A stretch of DNA of 64,000 nt, from NCBI RefSeq assembly GCF_001426505.1, contig NZ_LMEV01000002.1, forward strand, positions 36,023 through 100,022, read 5' to 3'. The translations under genes and the position numbers were made by a program. Source of the DNA: Variovorax sp. Root473 (lineage in GTDB: Bacteria; Pseudomonadota; Gammaproteobacteria; Burkholderiales; Burkholderiaceae_C). Below the pieces are notes generated by a model. That model did no database searches, was not told the DNA's origin, and saw nothing but the letters and a program-made list of their open reading frames with translations. Positions 52,766 to 61,978 of this stretch are shown here, piece after piece (position 1 is the first letter of the stretch; each line of letters begins with the position of its first letter).

Positions 52766-53804
52766 TCCCTCGGCCGGTGTCTCGAGCCGCCGCGGCGGTG
52801 CGGGCCCTTCGGACCACAAGGCCGTGACGGTGGACGGCCACACGATCATGGTGCCCGTCCACACCTCGAGCGCCTGGCATTCGCCGTTCACCGCCGAGGC
52901 GCCGGATGCGGCCGGCATGAGCCGCGTGATGCGCGGCAGCATCCCGATCGCCAGCATCAGCTTCCCGAAGCAGCCGCGCTTCTATGCGATGCAGACCTTC
53001 GACGGCGTGCCCTACTCGCACATCGCCACGCTGCACGGCAGCGATGTGCTGGCCACCACCGTGCTGCAGACCTGCATCCGCTACGAGAGCCGCAAGAAGA
53101 GCTGCAAGTTCTGCGCGATAGGCCAGTCGCTCGCGGCCGGCCGCACCATCGCGCGCAAGACGCCTGAACAACTCGCCGAAGTCGCACGCGCGGCCGTGCT
53201 GCTCGACGGCGTGAAGCACATGGTGATGACCACCGGCACGCCCAACACCACCGACCGCGGCGCGGCCATCCTCTGCGAGAGCGCGTTCGCGATCAGGGCC
53301 GCGGTCGACATTCCGATCCAGGGCCAGTGCGAGCCGCCCGACAACGACCAGTGGTTCCACCGCATGAAGGCCGCGGGCATCGACACGCTCGGTATGCACC
53401 TCGAAGTGGTCACGCCAGAGGTGCGCGAACGCATCATGCCGGGCAAGGCCAGCGTGCCAATTTCGCGCTACATGAACGCCTTCGAGGCGGCGGTGGGCGT
53501 GTTCGGGCGCGGCCAGGTCAGCACCTACATCCTGGCCGGGCTGGGCGACACGCGCAAGGCCATCCTCGACACCTGCGACCAGCTGCTCGCGCGCGGCGTG
53601 TACCCCTTCGTCGTGCCCTTCGTGCCGATCAGCGGCACGCCGCTCGAGGACCATCCCGCGCCTTCGCCGGAGTTCATGAAGTCGCTGCTCGCGCCGCTCG
53701 GCGAGCGCGTGGTGGCCGCGGGTCTGCGCTCCGCCGACATCAAGGCCGGCTGCGGCAAGTGCGGCGCGTGCTCGTCGCTGTCTGTCTACGAAAAAGAAAG
53801 CTGA
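52689..53804 (+). CDS. nitD: Radical SAM protein of the Nit1C cluster (MSMEG_0568 family)
   Basis: The 371-residue protein has an unusual cysteine motif, Cys129-X9-Cys139-X2-Cys142 ([15 protein letters not shown]), which would hold the cluster, and a C-terminal cysteine group in [12 protein letters not shown]. The start at 52689 has GGAG 8 bases upstream; an ATG at 52728 is possible. It overlaps the nitrilase gene by 77 bases. The reaction is unknown. Confidence 0.92.
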   Translation: MTTTTTQQDSRQLMTELQSFGLRLVDPSAGVSSRRGGAGPSDHKAVTVDGHTIMVPVHTSSAWHSPFTAEAPDAAGMSRVMRGSIPIASISFPKQPRFYAMQTFDGVPYSHIATLHGSDVLATTVLQTCIRYESRKKSCKFCAIGQSLAAGRTIARKTPEQLAEVARAAVLLDGVKHMVMTTGTPNTTDRGAAILCESAFAIRAAVDIPIQGQCEPPDNDQWFHRMKAAGIDTLGMHLEVVTPEVRERIMPGKASVPISRYMNAFEAAVGVFGRGQVSTYILAGLGDTRKAILDTCDQLLARGVYPFVVPFVPISGTPLEDHPAPSPEFMKSLLAPLGERVVAAGLRSADIKAGCGKCGACSSLSVYEKES

Positions 53805-53806
53805 GC

Positions 53807-54367
53807 ATGCTGTGCATCGACGACCTCAGCGGGCTCGACCCGCACTATGCGCCGGTCGAATACCTGGTACGCGAAGCGGCCCAGCAATGGGAACGCGACG
53901 AAGCCATGGCGCTGCGCCGGGCGGTGTTCTGCATCGAGCAGGGCATCTTCGCGCGCGACGACCGCGACGCCATCGACGACCATGCGCAGCTTCTGGTTGC
54001 CATGTCATGCAACGCCGGCATGCCCGAGCAGGTGGTCGGCACGGTGCGCATCCACCGCGGCGAGGCGCCGGGCGAATGGTGGGGCTCGCGCCTCGCGGTG
54101 CATCCCGCGTTCCGCAGCCAGGGCCACCTGGGCGCCACCCTGATACGGCTGGCGGTGTCGCGCGCCCATGCGCTGGGCTGCGATGCGTTCTTCGCGCAGG
54201 TGCAGATGCAGAACGTGCCGCTGTTCCAGAAGCTGGGCTGGAAGACGCTTGAAGAGACGTCGATCCACGGCCGTCCCCATGCACGCATGCAGGCGGGCCT
54301 CGCTTTCTATCCGCCCTGCCACGACCCTGTGAGCGGCTTCGTCACGCGCGCGAAGGTACTGTCATGA
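53807..54367 (+). CDS. nitE: GNAT acetyltransferase of the Nit1C cluster (MSMEG_0567 family)
   Basis: The 186-residue protein has the GNAT acetyl-CoA region (RLAVHPAFRSQGHLGATLIR). Start 53807 lies 2 bases past the radical SAM stop, so the genes are closely linked. The substrate is unknown; the role follows from consistent clustering with a nitrilase. It overlaps the next gene by 4 bases. Confidence 0.9.
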   Translation: MLCIDDLSGLDPHYAPVEYLVREAAQQWERDEAMALRRAVFCIEQGIFARDDRDAIDDHAQLLVAMSCNAGMPEQVVGTVRIHRGEAPGEWWGSRLAVHPAFRSQGHLGATLIRLAVSRAHALGCDAFFAQVQMQNVPLFQKLGWKTLEETSIHGRPHARMQAGLAFYPPCHDPVSGFVTRAKVLS

Positions 54368-55362
54368 CGGATGTCCACGCCATCGCCGAGGCGTTGCGCA
54401 CAACGCGCGGCTTCGCCCACAAGCGCGACATCAGCGACGTGGTGTCGGCCCTTGGCCGCTCGCTGCCCGGCGGCCATGCCGCGCTTGCGCAGGCCGTGCC
54501 CATCGGCGACGACTGCGCAGCCATTCCCGACGGGCATGGCGGCTATCTGCTGTTCGCGATCGAAGGCATGGTGGAAGACTTCATCGTGCGCATGCCGTGG
54601 TTCGCGGGTTACTGCGGCGTGATGGTCAACGTGAGCGACATCTATGCAATGGGCGGCCGGCCCACGGCCGTGGTCGACGCGCTGTGGAGCACCGGCATGA
54701 GTCCCGCCGACGAGGTGCTGCGCGGCATGGCGGAAGCCTCGGTGCGCTATGGCGTGCCGGTGGTCGGTGGCCACAGCAACAACCGCAGCGAACGGCCGCA
54801 GTTGGCGGTCGCGATCCTCGGCCACGCGCGCAGGCTGCTGACCAGCTTCGATGCGAAGCCCGGCGACCTGCTGGTGATGGCGGCCGACCTGCGCGGCGCT
54901 TATGAAGAGCCCTTTCCCTACTGGAACGCATCGACCACGGCACCGCCCACGCGGCTGCGTGCGGACCTTGAACTCCTGCCCTCCATCGCGGAAGACGGCC
55001 TGTGCCGCGCCGCGAAGGACATCAGCATGGCCGGCGCGGTGGGCACCGCGATGATGCTGCTGGAGTGCTCGGGCGTCGGCGCGCGCATCGACCTCGAGGC
55101 ATTGCCCAAGCCCGACGGCGTGCCGCTGCTGCGCTGGCTTTCTTCGTTTCCAAGCTACGGCTTCGTGCTCAGCGTGCCGCCTTCGCAGGTGGCGCCGGTG
55201 CTCGGCCGCTTCGCCGCGCGCGACATCGCCTGCGCGGTGGTCGGCGAGGTCGATGCAACGCGGCAGGTGCGGCTGCAGGCCGGCGGCAACGAGGCCCTGT
55301 TGTGGGACTTCGGGCGCGATGCCTTCATCCAGCCACCTCAGGAGGCGCTCGCATGCCCGTGA
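54364..55362 (+). CDS. nitF: AIR-synthase-like protein of the Nit1C cluster (sll0787 family)
   Basis: The 332-residue protein resembles the PurM/AIR synthase fold, with PIGDDCAAIPDG and DLLVMAADLRGAYEEPFPYW. It is an ATP-binding family, but its reaction in the cluster is not known. ATG 54364 overlaps the acetyltransferase stop, and its stop overlaps the next start by 10 bases. Confidence 0.9.
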   Translation: MTDVHAIAEALRTTRGFAHKRDISDVVSALGRSLPGGHAALAQAVPIGDDCAAIPDGHGGYLLFAIEGMVEDFIVRMPWFAGYCGVMVNVSDIYAMGGRPTAVVDALWSTGMSPADEVLRGMAEASVRYGVPVVGGHSNNRSERPQLAVAILGHARRLLTSFDAKPGDLLVMAADLRGAYEEPFPYWNASTTAPPTRLRADLELLPSIAEDGLCRAAKDISMAGAVGTAMMLLECSGVGARIDLEALPKPDGVPLLRWLSSFPSYGFVLSVPPSQVAPVLGRFAARDIACAVVGEVDATRQVRLQAGGNEALLWDFGRDAFIQPPQEALACP

Positions 55363-55637
55363 TGCACGTCCAGGTGCGCTGGCCCGACGCCAGCGAAACG
55401 CGCTGCTACTCGCCCTCGTCCGTGGTCCGGGAGTTCTTCGCGCCCGGCGAACGCTATGCGCTTGAAGACTTCCTGCAGCGCTCGCGCGAGGCATTGGGCA
55501 TCGCCTCCGAACGCGTGCGCGCCAAGTATGGCTTCGCATGTTCGCAGGCGATGGACCAACTGGCGGAGATCGAACGCATCGCGTCGCGCTTCACCGACAC
55601 CGCCGGTGCCGAAGTCACTGTCGTCGCTGTCGATTGA
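55353..55637 (+). CDS. nitG: Small Nit1C protein (MSMEG_0570 family)
   Basis: The 94-residue protein belongs to the small uncharacterised MSMEG_0570-type family, with VMHVQVRWPDASETRCYSPS near the N-terminus. It lies between the AIR-synthase-like and flavoprotein genes, as in other clusters. No catalytic motif is seen. CAGGAGGCGCTCGC precedes the ATG. Confidence 0.87.
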   Translation: MPVMHVQVRWPDASETRCYSPSSVVREFFAPGERYALEDFLQRSREALGIASERVRAKYGFACSQAMDQLAEIERIASRFTDTAGAEVTVVAVD

Positions 55638-55673
55638 CGCACCCTACATCCAGAGAGAAAGAAAGAAGACCCC

Positions 55674-57002
55674 ATGTCCTATCCATTTGGCGGACGCAGC
55701 CACTACAGCGTCATCATCGTCGGCGGCGGCCAGGCCGGCCTCTCCCTGAGCCATTGCCTGCAGCAGCGCGGCGTCGACCACCTCGTGATCGAGAAGCGCA
55801 GCCTCGTGCACAGCTGGCGCACGCAGCGCTGGGATTCGTTCTGCCTGGTCACGCCCAACTGGCAGTGCCAGCTGCCCGGCTGGGGTTACCTCGGCGACGA
55901 TCCGCACGGATTCATGGTCAAGGAGCAGATCAACGAATGGCTTGCGGGCTTCGTGGCGCATGTGAAGGCGCCGGCCATCGAAGGCGTCACCGTCGAGCGT
56001 GTGACACGCGTCACCGGCACCGGTGAGCGAGACCGCTTCATGGTGCAGACCGACACGGGCCTCTACACCGCCGACCAGGTGGTGGTCGCTTCCGGCGGCT
56101 ACCACCGCCCCATCGTGCCGCGGCTGGCCGAGAAGCTGCCGGCCCACGTGGCGCAGTACCACTCGGCGCAGTACCGCAATGCAGCGCAGCTGCCCGAAGG
56201 CGCGGTGCTGGTGGTGGGCTGCGGCCAGTCGGGTGCGCAGATCGCCGAAGACCTGCACCTGGCCGGGCGCAAGGTTCACCTGGCCACCGGCAACGCGCCG
56301 CGCTGCGCGCGCTTCTACCGGGGCCGCGAAGTGGTCGACTGGCTCGCCGACATGAAGTACTACGACATGCCTGTCACCGAACACCCGCTGCGCGAAGGCG
56401 TGCGCGACAACACCAACCACTACGTGACCGGACGCGATGGCGGCCGGGACATCGACCTGCGCCGCTTCGCGCTCGAAGGCATGGAACTCTACGGCTTGCT
56501 CAACGGCTTCGACGCCGGCAGCTTCGAGCTGCAGCCCAACCTTTGCGACAACCTCGACAGCGCCGACGCCACCTACAACCGCATCAACGCGTCGATCGAC
56601 AAGTTCATCGCGACGCAAGGCATCGAGGCCCCGCCCCCGTCGGTCTACACGCCGGTGTGGGAGCCGGCCGAGGAACGCACCCGCCTCGATCTCGCGGCGG
56701 CGGGCATCACGAGCGTGGTCTGGTGCATCGGCTTCTCGCCTGACTTCGAGTGGGTGGATGCGCCGGTGTTCAACGGCCGTGGCGCGCCGATCCATCAGCG
56801 CGGCGTGACAGGGGTGCCGGGGCTGTACTTCCTCGGCTTGCCGTGGCTGCACACCTGGGGGTCGGGCCGCTTCTCGGGCGTGGCGCGAGATGCGGAGTTT
56901 CTGACGCAAGCCATCGTGCAAAGAAGGGATGAACAGCGCACGATCAGCAGCGTGCACGTGGGCAGCGCCACCGCCGCGGTCGCCGAATTGCGCGCGGCCT
57001 AG
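55674..57002 (+). CDS. nitH: Flavin-dependent oxidoreductase of the Nit1C cluster (MSMEG_0569 family)
   Basis: The 442-residue flavoprotein has an FAD motif ([20 protein letters not shown]) and a second dinucleotide motif ([15 protein letters not shown]), like flavin monooxygenases. In the described cyanide-assimilation cluster nitBCDEFGH the last gene encodes such an oxygenase. It is the last gene here too. It may oxidise a nitrogen compound using NAD(P)H. Confidence 0.9.
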   Translation: MSYPFGGRSHYSVIIVGGGQAGLSLSHCLQQRGVDHLVIEKRSLVHSWRTQRWDSFCLVTPNWQCQLPGWGYLGDDPHGFMVKEQINEWLAGFVAHVKAPAIEGVTVERVTRVTGTGERDRFMVQTDTGLYTADQVVVASGGYHRPIVPRLAEKLPAHVAQYHSAQYRNAAQLPEGAVLVVGCGQSGAQIAEDLHLAGRKVHLATGNAPRCARFYRGREVVDWLADMKYYDMPVTEHPLREGVRDNTNHYVTGRDGGRDIDLRRFALEGMELYGLLNGFDAGSFELQPNLCDNLDSADATYNRINASIDKFIATQGIEAPPPSVYTPVWEPAEERTRLDLAAAGITSVVWCIGFSPDFEWVDAPVFNGRGAPIHQRGVTGVPGLYFLGLPWLHTWGSGRFSGVARDAEFLTQAIVQRRDEQRTISSVHVGSATAAVAELRAA

Positions 57003-57042
57003 CGGACGAAAGTGGCGCAGGGGCCACCCCGGGCAAACCGCC

Positions 57043-57360
57043 TCAGGCCTGGACGATGCGCACACAGTTCATCAACGTGGTGTGCGGGCTCTGCGTGATC
57101 ACCGCGTCCATGCGGCCGTCGTCGAGCGGAAGTCCGCGGCCGATGAAGGCCACCCTCTGCTCGCGCCCTGCCTCCTGCAAGGCGCGGGCTATGCCGTCCG
57201 AGGCGCCGCTGAGGTTGTAATGCCGCCCATGTCTGGTATCGCTCCAGCAGCGCGCGGGTCTTTCGTTAATTCTTGCCCGCGTGGTCTTGCCCCTCGCGCA
57301 ACGCCACGATTTCGAGCCGCGGGAACATCTCGTCGATGACGTGCAGGATGCCCGCAGGTC
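57043..57360 (-). pseudogene. Decayed partial copy of the LacI gene at 61979-63034
   Basis: The minus strand carries ILHVIDEMF, LREGQDHAGKN followed by a TAA stop where the intact gene has a Tyr codon, then after a one-base deletion NLSGASDGIARALQEAGREQ and MDAVITQSPHTTLMNCVRIV. The intact gene reads FLHVIDEMF, LREGQDDAGKNY and NIGGASDGVARALKEAGREQ. It covers only the last part of the regulator and ends early. Confidence 0.85.
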
Positions 57361-57429
57361 ACTTGCTGGCATGGGAGTGCAATCTACCAAGCCATCATCC
57401 GTTCATCACGCCTGCGCCGTGCAGACTTC

Positions 57430-60400
57430 CTAGCCGGCCAATTCCCGGCAGCGTGCGGCGTCCAGCATGTGGCCGCAGACGCGGAACTCCTGCGCCGCCG
57501 CGGCGAAGCCTTCGCGCGCGGCAGCGACACGGCCCTCGGCCAGTTCGATGTGGGCCCGCGCCTCTTGCAGCGACGCGTACCAGGCCGGCAGCTTCATCAC
57601 CACATGGGCCAGGTATTCGGACTGCTGCTGGTGGCGGGCCGCGAGGTCCAGTTCGTGCGCCCTCGCGGCCGCGATGGTCGCCGGAATGGCGAAGGTGATA
57701 CGGCAGCCGGGGCAGCTTTCCAGTGGGCCGCGCACGTTGGCCTCGGCTTCCTCCAGCACGCCCAGCGCGGCGTCGGGTTGCGTGGCCATCGCGATGCGGG
57801 TGCCGTAGATGCGGTCCAGCAGGTGGAAGCCGACGTCCGACTGGCGCGCGACGTCGAGCGCTTCGTCGAGCAGGCCGCGCGCCCGGTCCATCTGCCCGCG
57901 GTAGATCGCCAGCTCGGAGCGGCGCTGCAGCGACAGCGCTTCGCCGGTCGCGCCGCCGATCGCGCGGTGCATGCGCCCGCCCGCCACGAGGTCTTGCTCG
58001 GCGGCATCGAGCTGGCCGCTGAGCAGCCAGGCCTCGCCGCGCAGCGTGACGGCGAACGCATGCCCTCGCGCCGCACCCAGCCGCTGCGCTTCGGTGGCCA
58101 GCGCATCGGCGAATGCGATGACTTCGGCATACGGCCGCGAGCCGTACAGGAAGCGTTGCGTGATGCACAGGTGGCCGTCGAACACGCGCACCGCCAGTTG
58201 CGGCAGGTGGCTCGTCTCCTGGAGGTCGGCCCAGATGCTGCCGTGCAGGTCGCCGCGCGCGTGCGCCGCCGCGGCTTGCGACCAGGAGGCGATCACGAGC
58301 GTGCCTTCGTCGCCAGTCTCCAGTGCAATCCGGCGCACTTCGGCCGACCGGCGCGTGCCTTCGGCGGGGTCGCCGAAGCCCAGGGCCGCCGCGCCGCTGT
58401 ACGCCAGCGCTTCGGCGAGGCGCCCCGCCACAGTGGTGGGATGCACATCCTGCAGGTATTTCAGCGCGCCGGGCGGGTCGCTCATCTTCACTTGCGCCAG
58501 GGCGCGCTTGGCGCGCAGTTCGTGGGACAGCGCTTCGGGCGCGACGGCGGCGGCCGCGTCGTAGGCGGCCAGGGTGCCCGGCCGGCCCAGCGCGTCCAGG
58601 GCCTCGGCACGCAGCGCCAGTGCGTCCGGCTGCGCCGCCCCGTGCACAAGCAACGGCTCGACGTGGCGCAACACGTCTTCGCAGGCGCCGAGGCGAAAGG
58701 CCTGGCGCGCGGCCGCCAACGCATATGGCGCCGCCCGCTCGGCATCGCCCGCGGCGAGCCAGTGATGGCCAACCAGGCCCGGTGCCGCACCGCCCTGCTC
58801 GAGCCGCGCCGCCACATCGCGATGCAACAGCACACGCCGGTGCGGCGGGATGCCTTCGGCCAGCGCTTCGCGCACGAGGGCGTGGCGGAAGCGGTAGCGG
58901 CCATCAGCCACCACCAGCACACCCGCGGCCAGCGCCTGGTCGAGCCGCGCCAACGCGTCATCGCCCTCATCGGCGGCCAGCGCCACGGCCGTGGCCACGT
59001 CGAAATCGTCGGCCGACAGCGCCAATCGGCGCAAGGCCTCCGTCGCGCCGGGCTCCAGATCGCACAAGCGTTCAGCCAGGGCCGACGACACGCTGCGGGG
59101 CATCGCCGCCGTGGCGCCGTTCGATGTGGCGGCAGCGCGCGCGAGTTCGATCACGGCGAACGGCAGGCCTTCGGCACGCCGCGCGATGGCGGTGGCGGCC
59201 TCGCCTGCCATCGGTGGGTCGGCCGTGCGGGCCGCGAGCAGCGCGGCTTCTTCGTCGGACAGCGGCCCCAATTCCATGGCCTCCAGCTGGCCGGCGCGCA
59301 GCAGGCGCGAGGTGTTCCGGTCCAGCAGGGGCGGCAGCGCATGCCGGCATGCGAGCAGCACGAACACCGGGGGGCCGCTCGCCGCCAGTTGCGTCAGTGT
59401 CTCCGCGCTGGCGTCATCCGCCGCGTGCGCATCGTCGACGATGAGCAGCACCGGCTTTTGCGAGGCGGTGGCCAGCAGCAGGCGGCGCACGGCGCCGACC
59501 ATCTGGTGGCGCCCGAGTGGCAGGGCCAGCGGTTGCACGTCGCCCGAAGCGGTCATCTGCGCCAGCACGGCCTGGGCGTGCGCACCGATGGCCTGTGCCG
59601 CGTCGGGCAGTTCGCTGAGCAGGGGCTCCACCAGGTCAGCCGCGATGCCGTAGGGCCGGGTCCAGTCGCTGGCCTGCAACGAGCGCACCTGCCAACCCAG
59701 GCCTCGCGCTTCTTCGGCAACGCGGCGGCAGAACGCGGTTTTGCCCATCCCCGCCGGCGCGCGCACCACCGCGCCGCCCGGACGGCCCGCGAGGCTGGCG
59801 CGCAGCCATCCCAGCACGCGCACCAGTTCCATGGCACGGCCGACGAAGCGCGGTGCGACGCCTTCCAGGCCGGCCACGCAGTCGCGGTACAACGCCTCGG
59901 CCGACGCGCCGGGGCGCATGCCCAAGGTCTGCTGCAGATGGTCGCGCAGGTGGCCGTACCAGCGCAGCGCCGAAGAGCGCCGCCCGGCCGCCAGCTCCTC
60001 GCGCATCAACTGGACATGGGCTGCCTCGTCGGTGGGGTCTTCGCGCACCAGCCGTTCCAGGTCGCCGGTCTGACGCAACAGCCGCAGGAACTTGTCGCGC
60101 AAGCGCTGGCGCGGCGCCTCGGTCCAGGCCTCGTAGCGGGCGTCGGGCAGGAGGTCGCCGCTGTAGAGCTGCGAGGCCGCCTTGCAGGCCTGCGGATTGC
60201 CGTTGGCCAGGGCTTCGTCCGCTGCATGCTCGAAGCGCTCGACGTCGCAGGCCACCGCATGGTCGGGAAGCAGGAACACGCGGCCGCCTCGCAGCACCAG
60301 TGCGTCGGGCCGGCCGATGAACTGGCGTGCGTGGTGCGCGGCCTTGCGCAGGTTGGCGCTGCCAGCGTCGGGGTCCAGGTGCGGCCAGAGGGCTTCCACC

Positions 60401-60585
60401 ACCTGCTCATTCGCGAGGCTGCGTCCGGGCTGCAACGACAGCAGTTGCAGCAGCTCAGCGGCCCGCCGGGTCAGCGGCACTGCAGGCGTCTGCGGGTCAT
60501 CCGCGGCCTTCCCCAAAACCAGGCGGAACGGGCCCAGGAGCCGGATCGACACGGCATCGGACGACGGAGTCGGTGGGGGCGACAT
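57430..60585 (-). CDS. BTAD-domain transcriptional regulator with AAA ATPase module
   Basis: The 1051-residue protein has an N-terminal winged helix (VSIRLLGPFRLVLGKA) with a bacterial transcriptional activation domain to about residue 240, a P-loop (APAGMGKTAFCRR) with Walker B (PVLLIVDDAHAADD), and a long helical repeat region of TPR type to the end. It resembles LuxR/SARP-type ATPase activators that sense a ligand and regulate nearby genes. It is divergent from the cupin and methyltransferase genes. Start 60585 follows GGAAAGGAATCGCG. Confidence 0.88.
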   Translation of the reverse strand: MSPPPTPSSDAVSIRLLGPFRLVLGKAADDPQTPAVPLTRRAAELLQLLSLQPGRSLANEQVVEALWPHLDPDAGSANLRKAAHHARQFIGRPDALVLRGGRVFLLPDHAVACDVERFEHAADEALANGNPQACKAASQLYSGDLLPDARYEAWTEAPRQRLRDKFLRLLRQTGDLERLVREDPTDEAAHVQLMREELAAGRRSSALRWYGHLRDHLQQTLGMRPGASAEALYRDCVAGLEGVAPRFVGRAMELVRVLGWLRASLAGRPGGAVVRAPAGMGKTAFCRRVAEEARGLGWQVRSLQASDWTRPYGIAADLVEPLLSELPDAAQAIGAHAQAVLAQMTASGDVQPLALPLGRHQMVGAVRRLLLATASQKPVLLIVDDAHAADDASAETLTQLAASGPPVFVLLACRHALPPLLDRNTSRLLRAGQLEAMELGPLSDEEAALLAARTADPPMAGEAATAIARRAEGLPFAVIELARAAATSNGATAAMPRSVSSALAERLCDLEPGATEALRRLALSADDFDVATAVALAADEGDDALARLDQALAAGVLVVADGRYRFRHALVREALAEGIPPHRRVLLHRDVAARLEQGGAAPGLVGHHWLAAGDAERAAPYALAAARQAFRLGACEDVLRHVEPLLVHGAAQPDALALRAEALDALGRPGTLAAYDAAAAVAPEALSHELRAKRALAQVKMSDPPGALKYLQDVHPTTVAGRLAEALAYSGAAALGFGDPAEGTRRSAEVRRIALETGDEGTLVIASWSQAAAAHARGDLHGSIWADLQETSHLPQLAVRVFDGHLCITQRFLYGSRPYAEVIAFADALATEAQRLGAARGHAFAVTLRGEAWLLSGQLDAAEQDLVAGGRMHRAIGGATGEALSLQRRSELAIYRGQMDRARGLLDEALDVARQSDVGFHLLDRIYGTRIAMATQPDAALGVLEEAEANVRGPLESCPGCRITFAIPATIAAARAHELDLAARHQQQSEYLAHVVMKLPAWYASLQEARAHIELAEGRVAAAREGFAAAAQEFRVCGHMLDAARCRELAG

Positions 60586-60727
60586 CGCGATTCCTTTCCA
60601 CCGGCACAAGGCCGGGAACGTTTCAGGAACGCCAGGCGTGGAGCATCAGTATGCCGTCTATCGAACCTGGCGGGTGCAACGAATAGACGCACCACCCCGC
60701 GCCCGCGAAACTCTCAAGGAGCACCTC

Positions 60728-61114
60728 ATGCACATGGCAAAAGACGAAGTCGACGTGAAGATGGAGATTCCCGGCGCCGTGATCCGCCAGCGCCTGGATT
60801 TCGGCGACGCGACCGGCTACAGCAAGATCAGCGGCGAGTACTTCACGCTGTCGGCGGGCGTCGACACGACGCCGCTCTTCCAGGGCCTGAACCACAACTC
60901 GTGCCATTGCCCGCACTGGGGATTCGTGCTCAAGGGCCAGATCACCACCACCGACGATGCCGGGGGACAGGAGACCGTCAAGGCCAACGACCTGTTCTAT
61001 TGGCCGCCCGGCCATAACGTCAAGGTCGACGCCGACGCGGAGATCGTGATGTTCAGCCCGCAACACGAGCACACCCACGTGATCAACCACATGATCGAAA
61101 AGGTGAAGTCATGA
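60728..61114 (+). CDS. Cupin domain protein
   Basis: The 128-residue protein has a cupin fold motif (HNSCHCPHWGFVLKGQ) and a second segment NDLFYWPPGHNVKVDADAE. It may bind metal or a small ligand, and the enzymatic role is unknown. It is the first of two genes divergent from the BTAD regulator, so its expression is probably controlled by that regulator. ATG 60728 follows AGGAGCACCTC. Confidence 0.85.
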   Translation: MHMAKDEVDVKMEIPGAVIRQRLDFGDATGYSKISGEYFTLSAGVDTTPLFQGLNHNSCHCPHWGFVLKGQITTTDDAGGQETVKANDLFYWPPGHNVKVDADAEIVMFSPQHEHTHVINHMIEKVKS

Positions 61115-61926
61115 ACCCGAACAAGGCGCTCTGGGAAAAAGGCGACTTCACGCGTATCGCCGAGAGCATGCGCGAGAGCGGTGAAGACGTCGTGCGGCAC
61201 GCGCACATCACGCCCGGCATGAAGGTGCTGGACCTCGGCTGTGGCGATGGCAACACCGCCATCCCGGCCGCCAAACTCGGCGCGCAGGTGCTGGGCGTCG
61301 ACATCGCCGCCAACCTGGTCGCCGCGGGCAACCGGCGGGCGGCCCAGGCCGGGCTATCGGCCACTTGCCGCTTCGAGGAAGGCGATGCCTGCGAGTTGCG
61401 GCTCGAGAACGCGTCCTTCGACCTTGTCATGAGCATGTTCGGCGCCATGTTCGCGCCCAGGCCCTTCGACGTGGCACGGGAGATGGTGCGTGTCACGCGG
61501 CCGGGCGGCCGCATCCTCATGGGCAACTGGATTCCGAACGACCCGACGCTGGTGGCGCAAATCCTGAAGATCAGCTCGTCGTACGCGCCCCCGCCGCCCG
61601 AGGGTTTCGTGAGCCCGATGGGCTGGGGCTCGACACCGAACATCATCGAGCGCTTTGGTGCGGCGGGCATCGCCTCGGAGGCGATCAGCTGGGAGCGCGA
61701 CAGCTACATCTTCGACTTCAAAGGTACGCCCGCGGAATTCGTCGACACGTTCCGGCAGTTCTATGGCCCGACCATGAACGCATTCGACGCGGCAGCCCAG
61801 GCTGGGCGCACCGACGAACTGCGCGCCGAACTGGTGACGCTGTTCCAGAGCCAGAACCAGAGCCAGTACCCCAACACCTGCCTGATCGCCGCGACCTTCC
61901 TGCGGGTGACGGTGGAGGTGGGTTGA
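61111..61926 (+). CDS. Class I SAM-dependent methyltransferase
   Basis: The 271-residue protein has the SAM motif VLDLGCGDGNTAIPAAKLG and a following VDIAANL, with a downstream FDLVMSMFGAMFAPRPFD segment as in UbiE/COQ5-type methyltransferases. It overlaps the cupin gene by 4 bases, and both probably act on the same small molecule, whose nature is unknown. Confidence 0.9.
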   Translation: MNPNKALWEKGDFTRIAESMRESGEDVVRHAHITPGMKVLDLGCGDGNTAIPAAKLGAQVLGVDIAANLVAAGNRRAAQAGLSATCRFEEGDACELRLENASFDLVMSMFGAMFAPRPFDVAREMVRVTRPGGRILMGNWIPNDPTLVAQILKISSSYAPPPPEGFVSPMGWGSTPNIIERFGAAGIASEAISWERDSYIFDFKGTPAEFVDTFRQFYGPTMNAFDAAAQAGRTDELRAELVTLFQSQNQSQYPNTCLIAATFLRVTVEVG

Positions 61927-61978
61927 TCCACCGCCAGCGCCACCGGTGGGTCGCCGCAGCGCCCCAACCCGCCGGCAT

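Noticed and set aside
57469..61017. A 1182-residue plus-strand frame opposite the BTAD regulator
   Set aside because: It is antisense to a complete regulator gene and has no domain or leader; GC skew explains its length.
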